Assembly (NCBI RefSeq): GCF_010669145.1 | Contig: NZ_CP048632.1 | Span: forward strand, 3,131,346-3,195,345 | Direction of reading: 5' to 3' | Source: Rhizobium oryzihabitans | GTDB taxonomy: Bacteria > Pseudomonadota > Alphaproteobacteria > Rhizobiales > Rhizobiaceae | DNA length: 64,000 nucleotides | Shown: piece by piece, positions 9,048 to 17,863 of the stretch | How the letters are laid out: each line of letters opens with the position of its first letter | Position numbering within the stretch: the first letter of the stretch is position 1 | The notes under the pieces: generated by a model | Told to the model about the DNA's origin: nothing | Database searches by the model: none | What the model saw: only the letters and a program-made list of their open reading frames with translations | Program-made: the position numbers and the translations under genes

Positions 9048-9110
9048 ATGTCTTCAAACAGGCCCTCGGGCTCCTCGATATCCAAAGCCAAAGCGGGATG
9101 GAAACAGGCA

Positions 9111-10904
9111 ATGACGGATAAGGACAATACGGAAAACAGCAATCGCATGACAGGTGCGGAGATTGTTCTGCAGGCGCTGAAGGACAACGGCGTCGAGCAC
9201 ATCTTCGGTTATCCTGGCGGTGCCGTGCTTCCGATCTATGACGAGATTTTCCAGCAGGAAGACATCCAGCACATTCTCGTGCGCCACGAGCAGGGCGCCG
9301 GCCATGCGGCCGAAGGTTATGCCCGCTCCACCGGCAAGGTCGGTGTCATGCTCGTTACGTCCGGTCCCGGCGCCACCAATGCGGTGACACCGCTGCAGGA
9401 TGCGCTGATGGATTCCATTCCGCTCGTCTGCCTTTCCGGCCAGGTTCCGACATCGCTGATCGGTTCCGACGCGTTCCAGGAATGTGATACCGTCGGCATC
9501 ACGCGCCCCTGCACCAAGCACAACTGGCTGGTGAAGGACGTCAACGAGCTGGCAGGCATCATCCATGAGGCCTTCCGCATCGCGCAGACCGGCCGTCCCG
9601 GTCCCGTCGTTGTCGATATTCCGAAGGACATCCAGTTTGCCACCGGCACCTACACACCGCCTTCCGCCGCCATTCAGCAGAAGAGCTACAAGCCGAAGGT
9701 CCAGGGCGATCTCAATGCCATTCACGCGGCCATCGAACTGATGTCGAAGGCAAAGAAGCCGATCTTCTACACCGGCGGCGGCGTCATCAATTCCGGCCCG
9801 GAAGCAACCCGGCTGCTGCGTGAGCTGGTGGAATTGACCGGTTTCCCGATCACCTCGACGCTGATGGGTCTCGGCGCTTATCCGGCCTCCGGCAAGAACT
9901 GGCTCGGCATGCTGGGCATGCACGGTTCCTACGAGGCCAACATGACGATGCATGATTGCGATGTCATGGTCTGCATCGGCGCGCGTTTCGACGACCGAAT
10001 TACCGGTCGTATCAACGCGTTTTCGCCGAATTCCAAGAAAATCCACATCGACATCGATCCGTCGTCGATCAACAAGACGGTTCGCGTTGACGTGCCTGTC
10101 ATTGGCGATGTCGGCCATGTTCTGGAAGATATGGTTCGCCTGTGGCGCGCCTTGCCGAAGAAGCCGGAAAAGGCGCAGACAGCCGACTGGTGGTCGCAGA
10201 TCGAGCGCTGGCGCGCCCGCAACTCCTTCGCCTACAAGAATTCCAACGATGTCATCATGCCGCAATATGCGTTGCAGCGTCTTTATGAGGCGTCGAAGGG
10301 ACGCGACACCTACATCACCACCGAAGTCGGGCAGCACCAGATGTGGGCGGCGCAGTTCTTCGGCTTCGAGGAGCCCAATCACTGGATGACCTCGGGCGGT
10401 CTCGGCACCATGGGTTACGGCCTGCCGGCGGCCATCGGCGTTCAGGTTGCGCATCCGGAAGCACTGGTTATCGACATTGCCGGCGATGCCTCGATCCAGA
10501 TGTGCATCCAGGAAATGTCCTGCGCCATCCAGTACGGTCTGCCGGTGAAGATTTTCATCCTCAATAACCAGTATATGGGCATGGTGCGGCAGTGGCAGCA
10601 GCTTCTGCATGGCAACCGCCTGTCCAACTCTTACACCGAAGCCATGCCTGACTTCGTCAAGCTGGCGGAAGCCTATGGCGCAGTCGGGATGTATTGCGAC
10701 GATCCGAAGGAGCTGGATGACAAGATCGCCGAAATGATCGCGGTCAACCGGCCGGTCATCTTCGATTGCCGTGTTGCCAATCTTGCCAATTGCTTCCCGA
10801 TGATCCCGTCTGGTAAGGCTCACAACGAGATGCTGTTGCCGGATGAGGCGACGGATGAAGCTGTTGCCAACGCCATCGACGCCAAGGGCCGTCAGCTAGT
10901 CTGA
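9111..10904 (+). CDS. ilvB: Acetohydroxyacid synthase, catalytic subunit
   Basis: This 597-residue ThDP enzyme condenses pyruvate with pyruvate or 2-oxobutyrate, the first common step of branched-chain amino acid synthesis. The N-terminal FGYPGGAVLPIYDE with the catalytic Glu in RHEQGA, the central FAD-associated domain, and the ThDP/Mg motif GDASIQMCIQ...NNQYMGMVRQWQ are all present. I set the start at MTDKDNTENS (9111), with GGATGG/ACAGG upstream. An in-frame ATG at 9048 directly abuts the attenuator T-tract and would add 21 residues. The gene is followed 19 bases later by the regulatory subunit and controlled by the attenuator upstream. Confidence 0.96.
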   Translation: MTDKDNTENSNRMTGAEIVLQALKDNGVEHIFGYPGGAVLPIYDEIFQQEDIQHILVRHEQGAGHAAEGYARSTGKVGVMLVTSGPGATNAVTPLQDALMDSIPLVCLSGQVPTSLIGSDAFQECDTVGITRPCTKHNWLVKDVNELAGIIHEAFRIAQTGRPGPVVVDIPKDIQFATGTYTPPSAAIQQKSYKPKVQGDLNAIHAAIELMSKAKKPIFYTGGGVINSGPEATRLLRELVELTGFPITSTLMGLGAYPASGKNWLGMLGMHGSYEANMTMHDCDVMVCIGARFDDRITGRINAFSPNSKKIHIDIDPSSINKTVRVDVPVIGDVGHVLEDMVRLWRALPKKPEKAQTADWWSQIERWRARNSFAYKNSNDVIMPQYALQRLYEASKGRDTYITTEVGQHQMWAAQFFGFEEPNHWMTSGGLGTMGYGLPAAIGVQVAHPEALVIDIAGDASIQMCIQEMSCAIQYGLPVKIFILNNQYMGMVRQWQQLLHGNRLSNSYTEAMPDFVKLAEAYGAVGMYCDDPKELDDKIAEMIAVNRPVIFDCRVANLANCFPMIPSGKAHNEMLLPDEATDEAVANAIDAKGRQLV

Positions 10905-10923
10905 GCCGGGAGAGGAAAAGGAC

Positions 10924-11496
10924 ATGAACGCACACCTACAACCCACCGGCTCCGCCTATTTCATCCAGAAGGAAACGGCTGCCGTCGAAAATCATACGCT
11001 GTCGGTTCTCGTCAGCAACGAGCCGGGCGTTCTCGCCCGGGTCATCGGCCTGTTTTCCGGCCGGGGCTATAACATCGAAAGCCTGACGGTTTCGGAAACC
11101 GAGCATGAGGCGCATCTGTCGCGCATCACCATCGTGACACGCGGCACGCCGATCGTGCTGGAGCAGATCAAGGCGCAGCTGGAACGCATCGTTCCGGTGC
11201 ACCGGGTTCTCGATCTCACCGTTCGCGCCCGCGAACTGGGTCAGGAGCGGCCGATCGAGCGCGAAGTGGCGCTCATCAAGGTCGCCGGCTCGGGCGAAGC
11301 CCGCGCCGAGACGCTTCGCCTTGCCGATGCGTTTCAGGCCAAGGTCGTGGATGCGACGGTGGAGCACTTCATCTTCGAGATCACCGGCAAGTCGTCCAAG
11401 ATCGACCAGTTCGTGGCCATCATCAAGCCGCTCGGCCTGATCGAGATTTGCCGTACGGGGATTGCAGCGATGAACCGTGGTTCGCAGGGGATGTAA
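10924..11496 (+). CDS. ilvN: Acetohydroxyacid synthase, regulatory subunit
   Basis: The 190-residue small subunit carries an ACT domain (about residues 25-100: HTLSVLVSNEPGVLARVIGLFSGRGYNIESL) and the C-terminal ALS_ss domain. It binds valine at the ACT interface and gives feedback inhibition of IlvB. It is also called ilvH. It is cotranscribed with ilvB, and GGAGAGGAAAAGG precedes the ATG. A terminator follows at 11531. Confidence 0.96.
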   Translation: MNAHLQPTGSAYFIQKETAAVENHTLSVLVSNEPGVLARVIGLFSGRGYNIESLTVSETEHEAHLSRITIVTRGTPIVLEQIKAQLERIVPVHRVLDLTVRARELGQERPIEREVALIKVAGSGEARAETLRLADAFQAKVVDATVEHFIFEITGKSSKIDQFVAIIKPLGLIEICRTGIAAMNRGSQGM

Positions 11497-11530
11497 TTTC
11501 CGCAAGGAAAGTAATTGCTGTTGAATATCA

Positions 11531-11562
11531 AGCCCGCGCAACGTCGCGGGCTTGTCTTTTTT
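11531..11562 (+). terminator. Terminator after ilvBN
   Basis: An 8-base stem (AGCCCGCG / CGCGGGCT) with a six-base loop is followed by TGTCTTTTTT. It ends the ilvBN transcript just before the convergent gene at 11567. Confidence 0.9.
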
Positions 11563-11566
11563 CCAC

Positions 11567-12703
11567 CTACAGTCCGGTGCGCTTTCCAAAGGGTATGATG
11601 CGTGCGTTTCCTGTACGATCAGGATTCTGTGGTGGTTCATCCGCAGGTCGTGTCACGACGAGACGGCCGCCAATACCTTCGGCCAGCGCCTCGCTTTCGC
11701 GCATTTTCCGAAGCTCGGCTCTTGCTTCCGGCGTCGCGGTTCCTATCAGCCGTTCAACGCCATCGACACCGCCCGGGACCGTCAGCCGGCGTTTGATATC
11801 GTTCGCCCTATAGCCATGTTTGCGGGAGTAGCGAAGGGTCAATTGATATTGGTCCGGTAAGTCTTGTCCGGCCGTCGCGGCGACATGGCGAACCCGATAA
11901 GAAACGGAATCGTCCTCTATCCCGAAGACGTCGCCATCGGGGATAATATATCCGTTTTTCTCGGTAGCAATTTTGATGAAGGTCAGCGCGCCCGCATATA
12001 GTTCTGACCAGGGAACGGGTGCTGCTTCCACATTGATTTCGCGCCCGATATAGTCTGCTGCTCCCAGCGTCTGGATGCCGACACATTGCTCCGTACTACC
12101 CGGTGGTGGCTCGTCACGGTAAATGCGGGGGTGAACTGTCAGGGGTCCTATCGGCTCTTCGACAAATGCCGTGAAACTCTCGGCCGAAAACAGCATATTG
12201 CTCTGCGTCCAGTGGATGAGGCTTGCCGGCACATTTGTGCAGATCGTTTCGCAGGCGATGGATAAGCATCTTACCCGGTCCAGAAACTCGGCAAGCGAAT
12301 GGCCGGGCTGGTACATGCCGAGTTCACTGAACAGGCTGGCAATGCCCTTTTCCTGCATCACTCCGCCAAACACGCCGTGCTGTATATAGACGAGCAGGTG
12401 GGATTTATGGCGCCGGATTCGGTCGATAGCATCGGGCACCAGCATGACGGAGATCGGCGAGCCGAGCGTGCCAGCGAAAACGCCATGATCCGCTGGACCC
12501 GCGACGAACTCGACGGTGAGCTGAAGATCGTTTGGCCCGAACATCTGCACATAGGTCGAAGACATTCCGGGGCACGCCAGGGTTACGCCGAGCCGGTTGA
12601 ATACGGTCTGAAGCTGCTTAACCAGATTTGGCAGTGGCGAGGCGGCGATGTTGCCTTCCAAAAGTATGGCGGCCTGCATCTGGTTTGTATATTTCCCAAT
12701 CAT
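11567..12703 (-). CDS. Hypothetical protein, 378 aa
   Basis: I do not recognise this protein with confidence. It has no signal peptide or membrane segment. Its centre (IIPDGDVFGIEDDSVSYRVRH) resembles DUF4261-type proteins, which carry a similar 'PDG.tFG' strand, but this is a weak impression. The C-terminus is charged with a long helix (RAELRKMRESEALAEG). It stands alone, convergent with ilvBN, and its upstream region is noticeably AT-rich compared with neighbours, which may indicate acquisition. Confidence 0.7.
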   Translation of the reverse strand: MIGKYTNQMQAAILLEGNIAASPLPNLVKQLQTVFNRLGVTLACPGMSSTYVQMFGPNDLQLTVEFVAGPADHGVFAGTLGSPISVMLVPDAIDRIRRHKSHLLVYIQHGVFGGVMQEKGIASLFSELGMYQPGHSLAEFLDRVRCLSIACETICTNVPASLIHWTQSNMLFSAESFTAFVEEPIGPLTVHPRIYRDEPPPGSTEQCVGIQTLGAADYIGREINVEAAPVPWSELYAGALTFIKIATEKNGYIIPDGDVFGIEDDSVSYRVRHVAATAGQDLPDQYQLTLRYSRKHGYRANDIKRRLTVPGGVDGVERLIGTATPEARAELRKMRESEALAEGIGGRLVVTRPADEPPQNPDRTGNARIIPFGKRTGL

Positions 12704-12957
12704 GATAATATTGATCCCGACTATTATGCCAGTATCATGGGTTAATCAGGTTTCTTTGATGTAAATATAAACGGAGTAATTTAATCAATAGCGTTTTTTC
12801 CGTATTGCAAGTGTTATTATATTAGAATGTTTTGATGTTGTCGCCGCAATCGACGCGCATACTTCTTCTGTTTGGCGATTGGCCATCTACGTTTCTGCAC
12901 TGGTTCAGTCGGCGGCAGGCGATGACGTGGGGTGAGATTTGCCCTGCGTTTATATAT
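12704..12957. other. AT-rich noncoding stretch
   Basis: About 250 bases between divergent genes hold no convincing ORF. The stretch is AT-rich around 12765-12835 and probably contains the promoters of the hypothetical gene to the left and of the ArsR operon to the right. An ATG at 12835 opens a short frame with no coding character. Confidence 0.5.
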
Positions 12958-13014
12958 TCAACCACATGGTTGACTTTCCGGATCGTCAGCTTATATTCAA
13001 CAACATGGTTGAAT
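12958..13014. promoter_or_regulatory. Paired operators of the ArsR operon
   Basis: Two related palindromes occur: TCAACCA-CA-TGGTTGA (12958-12973) and ATTCAAC...GTTGAAT (12995-13014). Both share the half-site TTCAAC. The second contains the ATG start codon of the regulator, so a bound repressor would block transcription or early elongation. Autoregulation by the adjacent ArsR is inferred. Confidence 0.65.
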
Positions 13015-13373
13015 TATCTGTTCCACATCTCGACACTGTCTTTCATGCGCTTGGCGATGCGACGCGACGCACGATGCTGCGCGATCTTTCCCGTGGGGAG
13101 CGAACGGTGAGCCAGTTGGCCGAGCCGTTCGACATATCGCTCGCGGCGGCATCCAAGCACATCAAGGCGCTGGAAAATGCCGGGCTTATCCGCCGCGAGG
13201 TGAGGGGGCGCACGCATGTCTGTCGCCTTGCGCCGGAACCCTTGGCAGACGCGCATGAATGGCTGGATTTCTACCGGCAGTTCTGGAACAGCCGCCTCGA
13301 TATTCTTGAGCAGATGCTCAGGGAGGATGATCAGGGAAAGTCCCCTGCAAATGGAGGAAATGACAATGGCTGA
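13005..13373 (+). CDS. ArsR-family transcriptional regulator
   Basis: A 122-residue winged-helix repressor. LFHALGDATRRTMLRDLSRGERTVSQLAEPFDIS-type sequence (helices 1-3, about residues 8-45) and the recognition helix AAASKHIKALENAGLI are clear. No metal-binding CxC motif is seen, as usual for the ArsR proteins paired with SRPBCC genes. The start MVELSVPH (13005) was chosen because the upstream in-frame ATG at 12939 precedes the operators. The next gene overlaps by 8 bases. Confidence 0.9.
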   Translation: MVELSVPHLDTVFHALGDATRRTMLRDLSRGERTVSQLAEPFDISLAAASKHIKALENAGLIRREVRGRTHVCRLAPEPLADAHEWLDFYRQFWNSRLDILEQMLREDDQGKSPANGGNDNG

Positions 13374-13896
13374 TATTGCAATGCCTGACACCTATGGCCG
13401 GCTCGTCGAGCCGACGACCCTGAAGATAGAACGGCTCCTGCCGGGGCCGATCGACCGGGTCTGGGCCTATCTGACACAAAGCGACCTACGCCGCCGGTGG
13501 CTGGCATCCGGTGAAATGCGGCTTGCGCCAGATGCGCCGTTCGAACTGGTCTGGCGCAATGACGAGCTTTCCGACCCGCCGGGCCACCGCCCGGAGGGTT
13601 TTTCCGAAGAGGACAGGATGGCTTCGCGCATCATTACCGTTATTCCGCCGCATCGCCTCGTCTTCAGTTGGGGTGAGGGTGGTGAGGTATCGATCGAGCT
13701 TCAGGCTCTGGGCAAGGACGTGCTTCTGACACTGGTCCATCGTCGACTGGCCAATCGGAAGACCAGGCTCGAAGTCGGTGCCGGCTGGCATGCGCATCTC
13801 GATATTCTCGCTGCGCGTCTCCAGGAAAAGGAACCCAAACCCTTCTGGGACAGCTGGCTGGGGCTGAAAGAGGAATATGAGCACCGCATACCATAA
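13366..13896 (+). CDS. SRPBCC (AHSA1-like) protein
   Basis: This 176-residue START/SRPBCC-fold protein shows the N-terminal strand TLKIERLLPGPIDRVWAYLT and the C-terminal helix GWHAHLDILAARL typical of AHSA1/activator-of-Hsp90-like domains. Such proteins bind hydrophobic ligands, but the ligand is unknown. ATGGAGGAA lies upstream of the ATG at 13366. Overlap with arsR indicates translational coupling and joint repression. A similar pair lies at 17505-18342. Confidence 0.85.
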   Translation: MADIAMPDTYGRLVEPTTLKIERLLPGPIDRVWAYLTQSDLRRRWLASGEMRLAPDAPFELVWRNDELSDPPGHRPEGFSEEDRMASRIITVIPPHRLVFSWGEGGEVSIELQALGKDVLLTLVHRRLANRKTRLEVGAGWHAHLDILAARLQEKEPKPFWDSWLGLKEEYEHRIP

Positions 13897-13922
13897 CCAG
13901 GTGCTGCGTATTTTGAAAACTG

Positions 13923-13944
13923 ACGGCGCGGTTTGCCGCGCCGT
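13923..13944. terminator. Hairpin after the ArsR-SRPBCC pair
   Basis: A 9-base perfect stem ACGGCGCGG / CCGCGCCGT with a four-base loop lies 26 bases after the SRPBCC stop. The T-tract is short, so termination strength is uncertain. Confidence 0.6.
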
Positions 13945-14049
13945 TATTGGCCGTTGCAGCGGCGCACCGAGGACCGGTTTTCTGCGCTCACATTTTGATT
14001 CAACGGCTTGTGTCCCTGATTCCAAAAAATCTCTTAACGCTCTGTTATA

Positions 14050-14895
14050 TCAAAGCATTTCCAGCGGTGTCTTGCGCATCGGCGGCGGGAAGGCGGCGTC
14101 TAGTGCGGCCCAATCCTCATCAGTGATTTCGAGATCTGTCGCACCACGGTTCTCTTCCACGCGCGCAGTGTTTGCGGATTTCGGAATGGCGATGACGCCC
14201 TCCCTTTCCAGAAGAAAGGCCAAGGCCAGTTGCGCCGGTGTGGCCTGATAGGCTTTGGCGATGCGGATAAGCTCGTGGTTGTTGAGGATGCGACCCTGCT
14301 CGATCGGGGAATACGCCATCAGCGGCACGCCATGCCACTGGCACCAGGGCAGAAGCGAAAATTCCGGCCCGCGCCGGGACAGGTTGTAGAGCACCTGATT
14401 GGCGGCGCATTTTTTGCCGTCTGGAACGGCGAAAAGCGCCTCCATGTCGTCGGTGTCGAAATTGGAGACTCCCCAGTCGCCGATCTTGCCGTCCTTTTTC
14501 AGCCTTTCAAAAGCCGCCACCGTTTCTGTGAGCGGATGCTCGCCGCGCCAGTGCAGCAGATAGAGATCGAGATGATCGGTGCCGAGCCTTGCGAGGCTCC
14601 GCTCGCAGGCTTCAATCGTTCCTCTTGCGCTGGCGTTCCAGGGATAGACCTTGCTCACCAGAAACACCTCGTCGCGGCGGCCGGCGATTGCCGAGCCCAC
14701 CACTTCTTCGGATCGGCCATCGGCGTACATTTCGGCCGTGTCGATCAGCGACATGCCGAGATCGATCGCCTTGCGAATACTCTCGACCTCCTGCGCCGCG
14801 GATGATCGGCTCTCTCCCATGTTCCAGGTGCCAAGGCCAAGGGCTGGAACCTCTTTTCCGGATGGCAGGGTGACGGATGGCATGTCGTCATACAT
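14050..14895 (-). CDS. Aldo/keto reductase
   Basis: This 281-residue NADPH-dependent oxidoreductase has the (beta/alpha)8 signature [10 protein letters not shown] at the N-terminus, the catalytic Asp/Tyr in [11 protein letters not shown], Lys in LVSKVYPW and His in LYLLHWRG. The cofactor loop [13 protein letters not shown] is near residue 240. It resembles the YeaE/DkgA-like group. Substrate is unknown. It is monocistronic and divergent from the LysE gene. Confidence 0.92.
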   Translation of the reverse strand: MYDDMPSVTLPSGKEVPALGLGTWNMGESRSSAAQEVESIRKAIDLGMSLIDTAEMYADGRSEEVVGSAIAGRRDEVFLVSKVYPWNASARGTIEACERSLARLGTDHLDLYLLHWRGEHPLTETVAAFERLKKDGKIGDWGVSNFDTDDMEALFAVPDGKKCAANQVLYNLSRRGPEFSLLPWCQWHGVPLMAYSPIEQGRILNNHELIRIAKAYQATPAQLALAFLLEREGVIAIPKSANTARVEENRGATDLEITDEDWAALDAAFPPPMRKTPLEML

Positions 14896-15058
14896 GGGCT
14901 CGCTCCAGCGTTGGTTGAGGGGACAATAGCCCTTTGTTCCGACTTCTCAAACCCGGCAGGGGAATGATCGATCCATCAAAAAATTTGACTGCGCCGATCG
15001 GGTGAGCGGACTGGTTTGACGGTGGTTCGGCGGATAGGGTCTTTTCACAGGAGAGATC

Positions 15059-15652
15059 ATGACTGTCGAAACCTTCGTTGCGCTGGTGCTGTTTGCCTTC
15101 ACCACCTCCATCACGCCCGGCCCTAACAATATGATGCTTTTTGCTTCCGGCGTGAATTTCGGTTTCCGCCGCACCATACCGCATATGCTGGGCATCGGGG
15201 CGGGGTTCCTCTCGCTGCTGATTGGCGTGGGATTTGGGCTTGGCGCGTTGCTGCACTCCGTGCCCCTGCTTTATACGGGGCTGAAATTCACGGGCGGGCT
15301 TTATCTTGTCTGGATCGCGTGGAAGATCGGCACATCCCGCAGCCTGAATGAAGGGACGGCCGCCTCAGTGCCGATGAGCTTTCTTGCCGCTGCCGCCTTC
15401 CAGTGGGTCAATCCGAAGGCGTGGGTGATGGCCGTGACGGCGATGGCGACCTATACGGATGAGGGGCAATATCTCATCACCGTTCTGATCGTCGGTGTGG
15501 TTTTCGCCGCTGTCAATCTCCCCAGCGTTTCGACCTGGGCGGGCTTCGGCTCGGCGCTGCGCGACTGGCTGTCCGTTCCCGTGCGGCTCAAATGGTTCAA
15601 CATCACCATGGCCGTCCTTCTGGTCGTCAGCCTCTGGCCGATGCTGAAGTAG
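15059..15652 (+). CDS. LysE-family amino acid/metabolite exporter
   Basis: The 197-residue protein has the RhtB/LysE signature TPGPNNMMLFASG near residue 20 and about six membrane segments. It should export amino acids or related small molecules across the inner membrane, but the substrate is not predictable. AGGAGAG precedes the ATG. It is convergent with the anti-sigma gene, leaving four bases between stops. Confidence 0.92.
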   Translation: MTVETFVALVLFAFTTSITPGPNNMMLFASGVNFGFRRTIPHMLGIGAGFLSLLIGVGFGLGALLHSVPLLYTGLKFTGGLYLVWIAWKIGTSRSLNEGTAASVPMSFLAAAAFQWVNPKAWVMAVTAMATYTDEGQYLITVLIVGVVFAAVNLPSVSTWAGFGSALRDWLSVPVRLKWFNITMAVLLVVSLWPMLK

Positions 15653-15656
15653 GCGC

Positions 15657-16445
15657 CTAGGCCGGGAACTGGCGGTAACATTCCTCGGCGATCTTTTGCA
15701 CCTCGTCACGCGTCAGTTCGGCGGAAACGGCATAGCCCAGTTCGTTGTCGATCCAGTAGAAGGTCTCGATGCCATCGGCGCTGGCCATTCGGAAGCTGGT
15801 GGTGCGGTTTTCCTCGTTGTGGCCGATCAGCACCGTTACCCGACGGCCGGTCTTATCCTGATACATCAGCATCGCGCCGGGCTTGCCGCTGACGGGAATG
15901 AGACGCCCGCCAACGAGATCGTATCCGAGTTTGGAAAGATCGGGGATCGCGAAGGGGTAACCGAGCCGCTTGCCGAGCCATGTCGCAAGGTGCTGCTGCT
16001 CTCCGGCTCCGACTTCGACGGGATGGCGGACTTCACTCGCGTAAATGAGATAGGCCGATTTCGCCTGCGCGGGAATATCCGTCGGCAGCGATGCAAGCAC
16101 CACGTCCTGCGGTGTGGAGAAGGATTGCGGCAAAAGCCTGCCGGCTACCGTACCCGCGGTGAAGATCAGCAAGGCGGCTGCCGTTCGCAGAAGAAACGAT
16201 TTCACCTGCCATGCAGGCTTTGTTTTTTTGGCGGTAAACATCGACATGTCGTGCGGATGCGAAGCGGCGTAGGCGGCGAATGTATTTCGCAGGGTTTCGG
16301 CCTGTTTCTTCCAGTCCTCCACGCGGCTCTGCTCTTCCGGCCTTTCAGTCAGCCAGGCCTCGACAGCCGCGCGATCATCCTCGGACAAAAGTCCGTCGAC
16401 ATAGGCGTGCAGGTCGTCTTCGGTTATGGCGTCTGGCCGTTTCAT
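15657..16445 (-). CDS. Anti-sigma factor, transmembrane
   Basis: This 262-residue protein begins with a zinc-finger-like anti-sigma region without the His-Cys cluster (ITEDDLHAYVDGLLSEDDRAAVEAWL), which should hold the sigma factor. One membrane helix follows (about residues 83-103) and then a periplasmic domain of about 150 residues. The start overlaps the sigma stop as ATGA, so the two are coupled. It most likely sequesters the ECF sigma at the membrane until an envelope signal arrives. Confidence 0.9.
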   Translation of the reverse strand: MKRPDAITEDDLHAYVDGLLSEDDRAAVEAWLTERPEEQSRVEDWKKQAETLRNTFAAYAASHPHDMSMFTAKKTKPAWQVKSFLLRTAAALLIFTAGTVAGRLLPQSFSTPQDVVLASLPTDIPAQAKSAYLIYASEVRHPVEVGAGEQQHLATWLGKRLGYPFAIPDLSKLGYDLVGGRLIPVSGKPGAMLMYQDKTGRRVTVLIGHNEENRTTSFRMASADGIETFYWIDNELGYAVSAELTRDEVQKIAEECYRQFPA

Positions 16446-16921
16446 CGTGGTCTCCGCAGGGGAATGATATTATCCGCCGCCAGGTGCTGGCGAAGGGTTT
16501 CGCGGGCGCGGGACAGTCTGGACATGACGGTCCCCACCGGGATCGACAATGTCTCTGCCGCCTCCTGATAGCTGTAACCTTCCACCGTCACCAGCATCAG
16601 CACCGCCCGCATCTCGGGTGAAAGAAGGGCGAGAGCGCCGTGCAGCCGGTCGTTCTCCAGCGTATCGCCGAGCGTATCGGCAACGGCGATGGTTTCATGG
16701 CCTTCGAGGCTTTCCGACGGATGACGTTTCTCGGCGCGGTGGCGGTTGCGATAAAGATTCGTCATTATCGTGTAAGCCCATGTTTTCAGGGCCGTTCCGC
16801 GCCATTGCCTTTTGTTGGTCAGCGCCTTTTCCACGCAGTCCTGCAGAAGGTCTTCGCCATCGGCGTCGGAACGGGACAGGCTGCGGGAATAACGCCGCAG
16901 CATGGGTATCAGCGCCAGCAT
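16442..16921 (-). CDS. ECF-family RNA polymerase sigma factor
   Basis: The 159-residue protein has region 2 (EDLLQDCVEKAL...LKTWAYTIMTNLYRNRHR) and region 4 (LSPEMRAVLMLVTVEGYSYQEAAETLSIPVGTVMSRLSRAR). No sigma 1.1 or region 3 is present, which fits ECF sigma. The start at MLALIPMLRR gives a short but normal N-terminus; no earlier ATG, GTG or TTG is in frame before a stop. It lies between the secreted-protein gene and its anti-sigma and probably drives this operon from the promoter at 17405-17431. Confidence 0.93.
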   Translation of the reverse strand: MLALIPMLRRYSRSLSRSDADGEDLLQDCVEKALTNKRQWRGTALKTWAYTIMTNLYRNRHRAEKRHPSESLEGHETIAVADTLGDTLENDRLHGALALLSPEMRAVLMLVTVEGYSYQEAAETLSIPVGTVMSRLSRARETLRQHLAADNIIPLRRPR

Positions 16922-16981
16922 CTCCGTTTCGAAGTTGCCGGCTGCGGGGAGAGGCTCCCCCGCTTTTCGCCATTCATGCCA

Positions 16982-17356
16982 TCAGGGTTTTGCGGCATCC
17001 CATACACCGTTCATACCGTCGCCGGTGGCATCGCCTTTTTTCATGTCCTTGGCCCAGTAATAAAGCGGCATGCCGTCCTTTGCCCACTGCATCTTGCCGT
17101 CCTTGCGCGTCACGACGGAATAGGCTCCCTCGGCCTTGTCGCCCGTGGCTGCGAAAAACGGCGGCCAGTTCACCGCGCATTTGTCATAGCAATTGGATAC
17201 GCCCTTCTTGTCGTTCTTGAAAGTGTAGAGCGTCATGCCTTTTTCGCCGGCAAGAACATTGCCTTTTTCGGTCTTGACCGTTTCGACCGCAGGGGCCGCA
17301 TAGGCCGTTCCGGCAAAAGCCAGAACGAGGGCGGGAACGATAAAGCGGATCTTCAT
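16982..17356 (-). CDS. Secreted COG4315-type protein with Yx[FWY]xxD motifs
   Basis: A 124-residue exported protein with a signal peptide ending at AYA (about residue 21). It carries two copies of the Yx[FWY]xxD motif that defines COG4315 ('predicted lipoprotein'): YTFKND and YYWAKD, and a CYDKC pair. There is no lipobox. The start MKIRF (17356) is preferred over one two codons earlier because AAGGAGG is then 8 bases away. It is the first gene of the sigma/anti-sigma cluster and its expression is likely driven by that sigma. The function is not established. Confidence 0.88.
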   Translation of the reverse strand: MKIRFIVPALVLAFAGTAYAAPAVETVKTEKGNVLAGEKGMTLYTFKNDKKGVSNCYDKCAVNWPPFFAATGDKAEGAYSVVTRKDGKMQWAKDGMPLYYWAKDMKKGDATGDGMNGVWDAAKP

Positions 17357-17404
17357 GGACATATCCTCCTTGGTTCGGGCGGCCTCTGCCGCCAGCACAT
17401 CAAG

Positions 17405-17431
17405 AGACACCGCAGGCTTCCGGTTTATTCC
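17405..17431 (-). promoter_or_regulatory. Putative ECF sigma promoter
   Basis: On the minus strand GGAATAA (17425-17431) and GTGTCT (17405-17410) are spaced about 16 bases apart, like the GGAAT...GTC ECF promoter pattern. It would give a leader of about 45 bases before the COG4315-type gene and suggests autoregulation by the downstream ECF sigma. Confidence 0.5.
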
Positions 17432-17475
17432 GTGCCGCGACGTGTTTTTTGTGATTTTTAAACTTATCCATTGAG

Positions 17476-17500
17476 CTAAGTGTTTTACCGTGATACTTAG
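17476..17500. promoter_or_regulatory. Inverted repeat at the second ArsR gene
   Basis: CTAAGT (17476-17481) and ACTTAG (17495-17500) are inverted around a 13-base centre and end four bases before the ATG of the ArsR gene, a plausible autoregulatory operator with a sequence different from the one at 12958. Confidence 0.5.
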
Positions 17501-17504
17501 CCTT

Positions 17505-17863
17505 ATGGAAAACTATTCAGATGAACTCGATGATATCTTCCAGTCCCTTGCCGATCCGACCAGGCGAGCGGTGATTTTGACGTTGGGGGCGGGGAGGCGA
17601 GCATCGGAACGCTTGCCGAACCCTTTGACATGGCCCTGCCATCCTTCATGAAACACATCCGTCAACTGGAGGGTGCGGGGCTGATCGTGACGCGCAAGCA
17701 GGGCCGGGTGCGGTTCTGCTCGCTGGAAAGAGGGCGGTTTTCGATGCTGGAGGGCTGGCTGTCGCAACAGCACGCCATCTGGGAGGGCCGGACGGACCGG
17801 CTCGAACAATTCGTCATGGCGCAACAGGACAGGACCTCATGGAAAGGGGAGAATGACAAATGA
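17505..17863 (+). pseudogene. ArsR-family regulator, split by a one-base frameshift
   Basis: The frame opened by ATG 17505 encodes the ArsR N-terminus (DDIFQSLADPTRRAVILTLGAG). The remaining helices (ASIGTLAEPFDMALPSFMKH, recognition helix and wing QGRVRFCSLE) are in another frame, ending at 17863. One extra base in the G runs at 17585-17594 rejoins them as GAGEASIGTL, giving an ordinary protein of about 119 residues. The stop overlaps the start of the following SRPBCC gene (ATGA), as expected for an intact operon, so a sequencing error is quite possible. Confidence 0.85.

Noticed and set aside
9048..9110. Upstream ATG start for ilvB at 9048
   Set aside because: It begins directly after the attenuator T-tract with no suitable ribosome site and adds residues not typical of the family; kept only as an alternative.
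9054..10823. Long open frame on the minus strand opposite ilvB
   Set aside because: It is the antisense shadow of a GC-rich, highly conserved gene; the product is His/Arg/Asp-rich with no domain.
12832..13110. 92-codon frame across the ArsR operator region
   Set aside because: It overlaps the real ArsR gene in another frame, crosses both operators and has an implausible product.
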